A DNA stretch of 64,000 nt from JANQHS01 sp965227315 (GTDB taxonomy: Bacteria; Bacteroidota; Bacteroidia; Cytophagales; CCMP332): assembly GCA_965227315.1 (NCBI GenBank), contig OZ245737.1, positions 2,790,001-2,854,000 of the forward strand. Direction: 5' to 3'. Position numbers and translations under genes: made by a program. The notes under the pieces are model-generated. The model saw only the letters and a list, made by a program, of their open reading frames with translations. It ran no database searches and was not told the origin of the DNA. The first letter of the stretch is position 1. Every line of letters starts with the position of its first letter. Positions 7,354 to 14,795 of the stretch are shown in pieces.

Positions 7354-8607
7354 TCAAGGGTTCAAAACAAAGTTTAATAACTCCCTTTGATGATTTTCAT
7401 TCTTTATCTGGACTCCCAGTTGCTCGGCATTTAGCTTATATGCTTTATTGTTCCATAAGTCATCGATTTTCGGTTTCAGAGAATCCGCGCTTAAAGCCGT
7501 TATCTTCATCCCTTTTGGACCAACTCCCTTCTCATTGATGATTTTGTTCCAAACAAACTGATCTAGAATATGCGGAATGATCATCGATGCGCAGCCATGC
7601 TTTATTGCCAGATGTGTTGTTCCCGCTCCTCCATGATGTACAACTGCATACATTCTTGGAAAAATATAATTGTAGGGAATGCCTTCGATAAAAAAGAAAC
7701 GCTCATGATCAAATTCACTGGGTTTTTCCAACCCTCCAACAGAGGTATTCATGATTGCCGGAATATTTCTATCGGACAGGACCTGGATAATGGCTTGGGT
7801 TTTCCCTTGAGGGTCGGGGTTGGTCATGCTGCCGAATGTTACAAAAAGGATCTTTTCATGCCTGGATAGAAACTCCGATAATTCACCTGGTGGACTGTAG
7901 GACTTTTGATACTCGCGCTCCTGATACCCGAATACCTGAATGTTCTTAGTCCAGGAATCCGGTTTCGGGAATAAATGACTTGAAATAGTATAAAAGGCCC
8001 GATTTGTCTGTAGGGCTTTTCCGATTTCTTTCCCTTTGATCTTTCCTTCCAGGTTTATCCATGGCAAGGATTTAACTATGGTCATTTTCAAACCTATGTA
8101 GGCAAGCCAAAATGTCAATCGATTCAGAAATCTCCCATAATTCCCACTGAAAGCAATGTGCGCGTGGCCTTCAACATAGTGCATGAATGGTACGGGACTT
8201 ACCAGAGCGGTTCGATTCTTCTTACCTAATCCCCAAATCACCGGATAAGTTGATTTGCCGTTATGAAGGATCAGGTCGGGATCAAGCTCCTCAATGATCT
8301 GGGATTGAAGAACAAAGATCTTTTTGTTGATGGGAAGAGACTTTAAACCAAGCTTGATGTAAGCTACAATTCTCTGGAATGGGTTTCTGGCTCCTCCAAG
8401 GGCCCTTTTGCCCTCTTTGCTTTCCAGGAGATCCAGATATTCGGATCCCAGGGATCGAAAGCTTAGCCCGGATTCTTCTGCAAGGAGTCGAAATTGTTCC
8501 GGGAGTACGCAAATCGGCTCATGTCCTTCCTTCTTTAACAGTCCACCTATCGAAATGAAGGGCTCCATGTCGCCCCTTGTACCGATTGAGATTAGAACTA
8601 TCCTCAA
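7354..8607 (-). CDS. GT1-family glycosyltransferase (UGT-like)
   Basis: A 417-residue GT-B glycosyltransferase. The N-terminus IVLISIGTRGDMEPFISIG is the classic acceptor-domain start of sterol and macrolide glycosyltransferases (GTRGD). The donor-binding PSPG-like motif HHGGAGTTHLAIKHG is near residue 340, followed by PHILDQFVW. It probably transfers a sugar from a UDP- or dTDP-sugar to a lipid, carotenoid or other hydrophobic acceptor; the acceptor cannot be read from sequence. The start codon is TTG at 8605-8607; no ATG precedes the conserved strand. Followed after ~55 bases by the small DUF6435 gene on the same strand. Confidence 0.88.
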   Translation of the reverse strand: MRIVLISIGTRGDMEPFISIGGLLKKEGHEPICVLPEQFRLLAEESGLSFRSLGSEYLDLLESKEGKRALGGARNPFQRIVAYIKLGLKSLPINKKIFVLQSQIIEELDPDLILHNGKSTYPVIWGLGKKNRTALVSPVPFMHYVEGHAHIAFSGNYGRFLNRLTFWLAYIGLKMTIVKSLPWINLEGKIKGKEIGKALQTNRAFYTISSHLFPKPDSWTKNIQVFGYQEREYQKSYSPPGELSEFLSRHEKILFVTFGSMTNPDPQGKTQAIIQVLSDRNIPAIMNTSVGGLEKPSEFDHERFFFIEGIPYNYIFPRMYAVVHHGGAGTTHLAIKHGCASMIIPHILDQFVWNKIINEKGVGPKGMKITALSADSLKPKIDDLWNNKAYKLNAEQLGVQIKNENHQRELLNFVLNP

Positions 8608-8620
8608 GACCCAAAAATGA

Positions 8621-9031
8621 TCATTCTATGCGCTCAAACTCTTCTGTCCTTCCAATCCAGCTAATTCCGACATAGCCGCGAACCTTTAAGGTTTTGCCTC
8701 CATCCACAAGCCACATATTGCATTTATAGGTATTACCGGATTGCGGGTCATAGATGTAGCCATTCCACTCACTGTCATCATCGTCAAACTTGAAATCGTA
8801 GAATATATCGAGTCCGACTTTTTTTCTTGATCTCAGGCTTTCGTCCGGATTTTCGGTATCCAGTTCATCCGGCCTTATGGACCAGATGAGCTTTCCAAAG
8901 TACATTCCTCCCTTTTCATAGACTTTGATCTTTCCGTCTTTATCCGGGGACCAGAAAAGACCAACACAATCGTCCTTATCTGTGGCAAAGCTCAAAAGGG
9001 GCAGAAAGAGAACAATCAAGGCTTTTTTCAT
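8621..9031 (-). CDS. DUF2147 family secreted protein
   Basis: A 136-residue protein with a Sec signal peptide (MKKALIVLFLPLLSFA). The body follows the DUF2147 pattern: GLFWSPDKDGKIKVYEKGGMYFGKLIW near the start, IFYDFKFDDDDSEWNGYIYDPQSGNTYKCNM in the middle (split here only for reference), and LKVRGYVGISWIGRTEEFERI at the end. The family is periplasmic, beta-rich and of unknown function. A minus-strand -7 element TAGATTTG lies at 9070-9077, with a TTG about 21 bases further upstream, placing the transcript start near 9063. Confidence 0.85.
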   Translation of the reverse strand: MKKALIVLFLPLLSFATDKDDCVGLFWSPDKDGKIKVYEKGGMYFGKLIWSIRPDELDTENPDESLRSRKKVGLDIFYDFKFDDDDSEWNGYIYDPQSGNTYKCNMWLVDGGKTLKVRGYVGISWIGRTEEFERIE

Positions 9032-9083
9032 TTGGAATAGGCTTTTATGAAATATCTATATTGCAAACCCAAATCTAATTCCG

Positions 9084-11522
9084 ATGTCTCCAAAAAAACA
9101 ATTCCTGCTTAAGGCCATTGGTTTCCTGACTCTCTCAATAGCGATGAGCTGCGGGCCCCTAAGTGCAGGAGGCAAAAAGACCTCAGATGAAGGTGCTATT
9201 TCAAAAATGGTTGCGGGCTTCAAAAAATACCCCGGCTATTTCGACTTTTATTGGGATCAAAGCACGGGCTCCATTTTGCTTGAGGTTGATCGTTTTGAAG
9301 AGGAGTTTCTTTATCTCTATGGTTTGGCGGCAGGAGTCGGTTCGAATGATCTGGGCCTGGATCGAGGCCAGCTTGCCCGCGAACGGGTGATGAAGTTTGT
9401 TCGCTCGGGACCAAAAGTATTGTTGGTACAACCCAACTATGATTATAGAGCGACCACCGAAAACCCTTTGGAACAGCGGGCAGTAGATGAGGCTTTCGCA
9501 ACATCTGTATGGTGGGGATTTCAGGTAGTTGCCGAGGAAGAAAGTAGAGTGTTGATCAATATCACCGATTTTCTCATACGCGATTCACATGGGGTGGTCC
9601 AAAGGTTGGCTTATTTCGATCAGGGAAGCTATAGGGTTGATCCTTCCAGGTCTGCCATTTTCCTTGAGAGAACAAAGAACTTTCCTCAGAACTCAGAGTT
9701 TGAGGCCATCGTTACCTTGACCGGAAATGCGAAAGGAAGATATATCCAATCTGTCACCCCTTATGCGGACGCTGTTACGGTCAGAAATCATCACTCCTTT
9801 GTGAAACTTCCTGAAGGAGGCTTTTCGGAAAGGGATTATGATATCAGAAGTGGCTTCGGATATATTAGCTATCAGGATTTTGGCACGGATATCACTGAGC
9901 CATTGGTGCAGAGGAAGATCGTAAGGCACCGTTTGGAAAAGAATGATCCATTGAAAGACGTAGATGAGGTCAAGGAACCTATCGTCTATTATTTGGATCA
10001 GGGAGCCCCGGAGCCTATTCGTTCGGCATTGTTGGAAGGTGCTTCATGGTGGGCGGAGGCGTTTGAACGGGCGGGCTTCAAAAATGGGTTCAGGGTTGAA
10101 CTCTTGCCGGATACTGTTGACCCACTGGATATCAGGTATAACGTGATCCAATGGGTACATAGGTCCACCAGGGGATGGTCTTATGGGAATTCAGTGACAG
10201 ATCCGCGTACCGGAGAGATCATCAAGGGACATGTTTCTTTGGGATCTCAAAGGGTAAGGCAGGATTTTATGATCGCGGTGGGGCTTCTTGGGCCTTATGA
10301 CGGAGGCGATCCGACCGTTGCCAGGGAGATGGCTTTGGCAAGACTTCGACAGTTATCAGCCCATGAGGTGGGCCATACCCTCGGACTCATGCATAACTTT
10401 GCCGCATCCTATAACAGCAGGGCCTCGGTGATGGATTATCCCCATCCATTGTTCAAACTCAACGAGAATGGCGATGTGGATTTATCAGGTGCCTATGACA
10501 CAGGTGTCGGCGAATGGGACCTCTGGGCTATCAAATACGGATACAATGAATCCTCGGATCCCGCTACCTTGAACGCGATCATTAAGGAAAGGGATAGGAG
10601 CGGGTTACTCTATATTACGGATAGGGATGCCAGGCCACTGGGAGGAGCTCACCCTTATGCACACCTATGGGACAACAACGCAAACCCTAAAGAGGAATTG
10701 GATCGTGTCCTCAAAATCAGGAGGATACTCTTAGACGATTTTGATCTGGATAGAGTGGCGCCAGGAGAGCCGGTTTCTACCATTGAAGATGTGCTTGTAC
10801 CGATCTACTACATGCATCGCTATCAGTTGGAGGCCAACAGCAAATTGATCGGGGGCCTGGAATACCATTATTCCGTCAAAGGGGATGGTCTGCCATCTCC
10901 ACAAAAAATAGATCCCAAACTCCAAAAAGAAGCGATTGAGAGCATGGTGGATTGCCTGCAGCCTGATAACCTGGGTCTGCCTGAGAATCTGGTTGAAATG
11001 ATCCCACCCAGGCCTCCCGGATATGGAAGGGGAAGGGAAAACTTTCCTTCAAGAACCGGAGTGATGTTTGATCCCCTTGCCGCGGCGGAAAATCTTTCGG
11101 ATCGAATACTTGAGATCCTTTTCCATCCTCAAAGGCTCGCTCGTATGGAGCAGTTTGCCGCTGAAGACAAGGAATACCCATCCTTTGAATATGCAGTTTC
11201 AAGGGTCAGGGCCAATACCTGGGAACAACCGAGACAAAAGGGGAAGGAAGGGTTGATACAGAGGATTGTTGAACTCAAACTCCTTTATCGCCTCATGGCT
11301 ATTTCAAATGATCCGAATGCAAGCGGATATGTGAGGGAGGTGGCCTTTGATCAGGTCGTGAACTTCCCGGCAGGGTATGGTCGAAACCTCACCGATGACC
11401 ACCTGAAATTTGTCAATCATGAAATTGAAAGGTTCAAATCCAACCCATCGGAGTTTGAAATTCCGGATTCTCCTAAGATGCCTGACGGATCTCCTATTGG
11501 TATGGACTGCCTTTTTGACTGA
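9084..11522 (+). CDS. Zinc-dependent metalloprotease, DUF5117/DUF5118 type, lipoprotein
   Basis: An 812-residue exported protease. The signal peptide ends in the lipobox-like AMSC (Cys near residue 23). An N-terminal DUF5118-like segment (YPGYFDFYWDQSTGSILLEV) is followed by the DUF5117 domain (residues ~90-310) and the catalytic domain with HEVGHTLGLMH at about 427-437. SVMDYPHPLF downstream supplies the Met-turn. The C-terminal region (from ~560) is the DUF4953-type extension. The family is common in marine Bacteroidota; substrates are unknown. The ATG lies 52 bases from the divergent DUF2147 gene, with a TATATTG element at about 9056 as a weak promoter. Confidence 0.9.
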   Translation: MSPKKQFLLKAIGFLTLSIAMSCGPLSAGGKKTSDEGAISKMVAGFKKYPGYFDFYWDQSTGSILLEVDRFEEEFLYLYGLAAGVGSNDLGLDRGQLARERVMKFVRSGPKVLLVQPNYDYRATTENPLEQRAVDEAFATSVWWGFQVVAEEESRVLINITDFLIRDSHGVVQRLAYFDQGSYRVDPSRSAIFLERTKNFPQNSEFEAIVTLTGNAKGRYIQSVTPYADAVTVRNHHSFVKLPEGGFSERDYDIRSGFGYISYQDFGTDITEPLVQRKIVRHRLEKNDPLKDVDEVKEPIVYYLDQGAPEPIRSALLEGASWWAEAFERAGFKNGFRVELLPDTVDPLDIRYNVIQWVHRSTRGWSYGNSVTDPRTGEIIKGHVSLGSQRVRQDFMIAVGLLGPYDGGDPTVAREMALARLRQLSAHEVGHTLGLMHNFAASYNSRASVMDYPHPLFKLNENGDVDLSGAYDTGVGEWDLWAIKYGYNESSDPATLNAIIKERDRSGLLYITDRDARPLGGAHPYAHLWDNNANPKEELDRVLKIRRILLDDFDLDRVAPGEPVSTIEDVLVPIYYMHRYQLEANSKLIGGLEYHYSVKGDGLPSPQKIDPKLQKEAIESMVDCLQPDNLGLPENLVEMIPPRPPGYGRGRENFPSRTGVMFDPLAAAENLSDRILEILFHPQRLARMEQFAAEDKEYPSFEYAVSRVRANTWEQPRQKGKEGLIQRIVELKLLYRLMAISNDPNASGYVREVAFDQVVNFPAGYGRNLTDDHLKFVNHEIERFKSNPSEFEIPDSPKMPDGSPIGMDCLFD

Positions 11523-11626
11523 CTTCCACGTATTTTTCAAAGAAAGTAACCTCTCTTTACCGGAAAACTCCTTGAGCTTAAATCAATGGCATAACAATGG
11601 TTGTTGAACCCGAAAAAGGAGGAAAA

Positions 11627-12337
11627 ATGAAAAAGACAGTTCATAAAGCGGAAGAAAGAGGCCATGCCAATCATGGATGGCTGGACAGCCATCATAGTTT
11701 CAGTTTTGCCGGATACTACGATCCGCAAAAAATGAATTTCGGAGCTCTCAGGGTGTTGAATGATGATATCGTCAGCTCTGGAATGGGGTTTGGAACTCAT
11801 CCGCATGAAAACATGGAAATCATCTCGATTCCCCTATCAGGCTCTCTCAAGCACAAGGACAGTATGGGTAACATACATGTCATCAGGGAGAATGAAGTGC
11901 AGGTGATGTCTGCGGGAACAGGTATTCAGCATTCTGAGTTTAATCCCGATCGGGACAAGGAGGTCAATTTCCTCCAGATCTGGATTTTTCCGAACCAAAG
12001 GGACGTGGAGCCCAGGTATGATCAAAAAGAATTCGATCCCAAGGATCAGGAAAATCGTTTTCAACAAATTTTGGGAAGTACTCGCGATGGAGATCATGTT
12101 TGGATCCATCAGAACGCGCGAATGTTCAGGGGAAGATTTTCTCAGGATATGCAGCAGAAGATCGACTTAAGCTCAAGTCAACAGGGAATGTATTTGTTCG
12201 TTCTGGAGGGCGGGGTAGAAGTAGCAGGCGAGAGCCTCGGACGCAGGGACGCCATTGGCATCTCTGATGTTGAATCGATTCGGATCGATACCAAAGAAAA
12301 TTCTGATATCCTGATCATAGAGGTGCCGATGGATTGA
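11627..12337 (+). CDS. Pirin family protein
   Basis: A 236-residue bicupin. The N-terminal cupin holds the metal-binding set FGTHPHENMEIISIPLSG and the Glu and His of MSAGTGIQHSEFN, the pirin arrangement HPHxN...E...H. The second cupin domain (residues ~140-236) is shorter, as in YhhW-type pirins that have quercetin dioxygenase activity. The ATG at 11627 is chosen because AAAGGAGG lies just upstream, one of the few strong Shine-Dalgarno sites in the window; the upstream in-frame ATG at 11597 has none. The 3' end abuts the convergent arsC gene with no gap. Confidence 0.93.
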   Translation: MKKTVHKAEERGHANHGWLDSHHSFSFAGYYDPQKMNFGALRVLNDDIVSSGMGFGTHPHENMEIISIPLSGSLKHKDSMGNIHVIRENEVQVMSAGTGIQHSEFNPDRDKEVNFLQIWIFPNQRDVEPRYDQKEFDPKDQENRFQQILGSTRDGDHVWIHQNARMFRGRFSQDMQQKIDLSSSQQGMYLFVLEGGVEVAGESLGRRDAIGISDVESIRIDTKENSDILIIEVPMD

Positions 12338-12730
12338 TCAGTCGATAGAAGTGAGCAGGGACTTAACCTTCTGTTCAACAAGGTCACGGACTTGGTTAAA
12401 TTCCTCCCCTTCAAGGTTTCGGGGATCAGGAATATCCCAGTCTATGTGTTCTTTGGCAGGAATCCAGGGGCATTCATCGCCACAACCCATGGTCACCACA
12501 TACTCATAGGGCCCTTGCGGAATTTCATCAATGGATTTGGAATCATGGTTGGAAAGATCGTATCCAAGTTCGCCCATCGCCTTGATGGCTTTGGGATTTA
12601 CCTGCCCGGATGGCCTTGAACCGGCGCTGTAAGCTTCGATGTTATCTCCTCCATGGATTTTCGCAAAAGCCTGCGCCATTTGGCTTCGATTGGAATTTTC
12701 AATACAAACGAACAATAGCTTCTTACTCAT
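12338..12730 (-). CDS. arsC: Arsenate reductase / low-molecular-weight phosphatase family
   Basis: A 130-residue protein of the thioredoxin-coupled arsenate reductase family. The phosphate-binding loop C9-IENSN-R15-S is the C-x5-R-S motif of low-molecular-weight phosphatases; the redox cysteines C83 and C87 lie in GCGDECP, and the general acid is in DIPDP (about D102). It reduces arsenate to arsenite using thioredoxin. The ATG at 12728-12730 matches the family N-terminus; the longer open frame to 12913 only reads through the aquaporin gene. It overlaps the aquaporin stop by eight bases, and the arsR-aquaporin-arsC order gives the functional context. Confidence 0.92.
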   Translation of the reverse strand: MSKKLLFVCIENSNRSQMAQAFAKIHGGDNIEAYSAGSRPSGQVNPKAIKAMGELGYDLSNHDSKSIDEIPQGPYEYVVTMGCGDECPWIPAKEHIDWDIPDPRNLEGEEFNQVRDLVEQKVKSLLTSID

Positions 12731-13370
12731 CTTTTTTGAATTTTCTATAGATCGGCACCACCACAATAGCTCCCAGCACAGGTGCAAGCATATAGAACCA
12801 AAGCTTGTCAAAATTACCCTCGATGATTGCCGGCCCAAGTGACCGGGCCGGGTTAAGTGAGGCCCCTGTATATGGCCCTGCAAATATAGAGGCCAGAAAT
12901 ATGACCAGGCCAATTGCGAGCCCTCCGAATGGTTTCAATTTCCTGGGGCCCATGGCCACAAAGTAGATCACAGTCATCAAAAGGAATGTGCAAACAAACT
13001 CGACTGCCAATCCACCGAGTATTCCAAGATTTAGTTTGGTGGAGCCCAGATCCCCTATTGTCGGAAAGATCAATGAAAGGCCAATGCTGGCCAAAATTGC
13101 CCCTGAGAATTGTGCCAGAAGGTAAAAGGGTAGTTCAGTCCATCTTAAGTGATTGCTCAGGAATAGTGATATGCTAACCGCCGGATTGATATGTGCTCCG
13201 GAGATATTGGCCAATAGGTATACCATGAGGGTGACAACACCTCCAAAAGCGAGTGAGATCCCTAATAAGCCAAAGGCTCCGCTTTTTCCAGCCAGGATGA
13301 TGGAGCCGCAACCCACAAATACGAGGGCGAAGGTTCCCAGGAACTCAGCAAGTGATTTCCGAATAATCAT
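12723..13370 (-). CDS. aqpS: MIP-family channel, arsenite export (AqpS-like)
   Basis: A 215-residue major intrinsic protein with six membrane helices and two re-entrant NPA boxes, HINPAV (N62) and SLNPARS (N173, with the selectivity-filter Arg at 176). Placed between arsR and arsC with overlaps on both sides, it should let arsenite, made by ArsC, leave the cell down its gradient, as established for AqpS of Sinorhizobium meliloti. The start MIIRKSLAEFLGTF at 13370 gives the normal family length; an upstream ATG at 13415 would lie inside arsR and add a non-conserved leader. It overlaps arsR by 26 bases. Confidence 0.88.
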   Translation of the reverse strand: MIIRKSLAEFLGTFALVFVGCGSIILAGKSGAFGLLGISLAFGGVVTLMVYLLANISGAHINPAVSISLFLSNHLRWTELPFYLLAQFSGAILASIGLSLIFPTIGDLGSTKLNLGILGGLAVEFVCTFLLMTVIYFVAMGPRKLKPFGGLAIGLVIFLASIFAGPYTGASLNPARSLGPAIIEGNFDKLWFYMLAPVLGAIVVVPIYRKFKKDE

Positions 13371-13680
13371 TGAGCACTTCTCCAAAGAAATGATTGATCT
13401 TGAGGACAGCCTCATGAAAAGCTCCTCGGTCGATGCAATATTTTACGGTATTTCCGATCACGCTGGATTTGATCAGACCGGCTTGTTTTAGTTCCCTTAA
13501 ATGTTGAGATACGGTTGGTTGCGCCAGGGGAAGCTCATCAACAAGGTCACCGCATATGCATTGGTTGGATTCAGCCATGATTTGAAGTATTGCAACCCTT
13601 GCCGGATGGGCCAATGCTTTCGATAAAACGGCAATTTCCACATGTTTGGAAAGAAATTGTTCTGTTTTCGTGGCTCCCAT
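13345..13680 (-). CDS. arsR: ArsR family metalloregulator
   Basis: A 111-residue winged-helix repressor. The recognition helix is in PTVSQHLRELKQAGLI, and the metalloid-binding thiols are C41 and C43 in CICGDLVDEL, equivalent to the ELCVCDL site of ArsR; a third Cys is the last residue. The repressor should leave DNA when arsenite or antimonite binds. It is the first gene of the arsenic operon and has an 18-bp near-palindrome nine bases upstream of its start, so it probably represses itself, aqpS and arsC. Confidence 0.93.
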   Translation of the reverse strand: MGATKTEQFLSKHVEIAVLSKALAHPARVAILQIMAESNQCICGDLVDELPLAQPTVSQHLRELKQAGLIKSSVIGNTVKYCIDRGAFHEAVLKINHFFGEVLNDYSEITC

Positions 13681-13688
13681 GGTTCTCT

Positions 13689-13706
13689 CATCGCAATATT
13701 ACGATG
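13689..13706 (-). promoter_or_regulatory. ArsR operator candidate
   Basis: CATCGCAATATTACGATG is an 18-bp palindrome with one mismatched pair (arms CATCGCAAT and ATTACGATG), centred on AATATT. It lies eight bases upstream of the arsR start codon, where bound repressor would block transcription or initiation. Size, symmetry and position fit sites bound by ArsR-family dimers. Confidence 0.7.
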
Positions 13707-13723
13707 GTGGTATTATGGGAATG

Positions 13724-14107
13724 TTAAAGCTGCTTTAAGTCATCCTTCAATTTTCTGGGAAGGCTATCGGCCACGAGAAGATAAGCATGATCGATGAGTT
13801 CTTTGATCAGGGTGTCAGAAAGGGTTCCATCCATGTACACGGAATTCCAATGTTTTTTGCTCATATGCCAACCGGGTTTGATCGCTTCATGTTCTTCCCT
13901 GAGCAAGATCGCCTTTTCAGGATCGCACTTCAGGTTTATGAATGCAAATGGCCCCAATGCCTCTCCTGCGACCACCCCATCTCCTATATCTGTGATGGCA
14001 AAGATCTTACCCATCACCCGCATGCATGCTGTCGTTTCGTCAAAAGGAAAATCCTCTGTTACACCCTTTTTGTTGAGGCAGTATTCCCTGAAATGATCGT
14101 AATCCAT
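13724..14107 (-). CDS. MmcQ/YjbR family protein
   Basis: A 127-residue single-domain protein of the MmcQ/YjbR family. It starts MDYDHFREYCLNKKGVTEDFPFD and has CMRVMGKIFAI, INLKCDPEKAILLREEH, KPGWHMSKKHWNSVYMDG and the final helix pair, all in the family order. The fold resembles the C-terminal domain of CyaY-like and double-wing DNA-binding proteins; the cellular role is unknown. The ATG at 14105-14107 matches the family start, and a longer open frame to 14185 only overlaps dinB. It follows the DinB gene by two bases, so they form a pair. Confidence 0.88.
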   Translation of the reverse strand: MDYDHFREYCLNKKGVTEDFPFDETTACMRVMGKIFAITDIGDGVVAGEALGPFAFINLKCDPEKAILLREEHEAIKPGWHMSKKHWNSVYMDGTLSDTLIKELIDHAYLLVADSLPRKLKDDLKQL

Positions 14108-14109
14108 GA

Positions 14110-14634
14110 TTATTGGTTTAATATTCTCATATACTTGACCCAAGGACCTGCATCGGCCTTGTATTGTTTGGCCAGAACCCTGCAAATTTGAGAAATGTGG
14201 CTCAGATCATGTGCAACCCATGAGAAGAGTAGTTCTCTGAGCGTGACTTCGCCAAATTCGGGATGCATCCCGGTCTTAGCCAAATGGGCCGATGAGAGAT
14301 TAAGCTTCATCAGTTCTCCCAGGTTGTCCTCACGAAGTTTTGTGAATTTCTTCAGAAGATAGGAGAGAGGTCTGTTCTCATCCTTATGTAAATGAGCATA
14401 CCTGTCGAAGGGTTTAAACTTTTTCACATCAGACAAAATGATCATCGCCCTCGGAAGCCAGTCCGTCTCTTCACAATGGATTAAATGCCGTAAAATTTCA
14501 TGAGGATTCCATGTATCCTTTCCTTCGTTGGAGTCTTGCAGGTCCTTCGGCAGGTTTTCCAGGATCGAAGTTAGAATTCTTGGTGTTTGAGACAGGTGAT
14601 AGTCGATTTTGGTCAGATCCGGGTTCATGGTCAT
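14110..14634 (-). CDS. DinB family protein
   Basis: A 174-residue four-helix protein of the DinB/DUF664 (YfiT-like) superfamily. Metal-ligand histidines are visible in HLIHCEETDWLPR and in SWVAHDLSHISQICR, with a first site near the N-terminus (YHLSQTPR). Members are thiol-dependent transferases or metal-binding proteins; the substrate here is unknown. An alternative ATG two codons downstream is equally possible. Paired with the YjbR gene in a two-gene operon. Confidence 0.86.
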   Translation of the reverse strand: MTMNPDLTKIDYHLSQTPRILTSILENLPKDLQDSNEGKDTWNPHEILRHLIHCEETDWLPRAMIILSDVKKFKPFDRYAHLHKDENRPLSYLLKKFTKLREDNLGELMKLNLSSAHLAKTGMHPEFGEVTLRELLFSWVAHDLSHISQICRVLAKQYKADAGPWVKYMRILNQ

Positions 14635-14795
14635 TTCAATTGCTCCATCATTTACAGGAATGGGTTTGGTGGAGGCCTCATATTGCGTATTTTTATATCA
14701 AATTAGGCAGAATGTCCTGATTATTTTTCTCCTATACCTCTTATGGCTTCTCATGGGGTGCCGGAGAAACTGCTAAGGAAGAAATTAGACTTTAG

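Noticed and set aside
12731..12913. Upstream extension of arsC
   Set aside because: It is the opposite-frame reading of the aquaporin gene and not part of the phosphatase fold.
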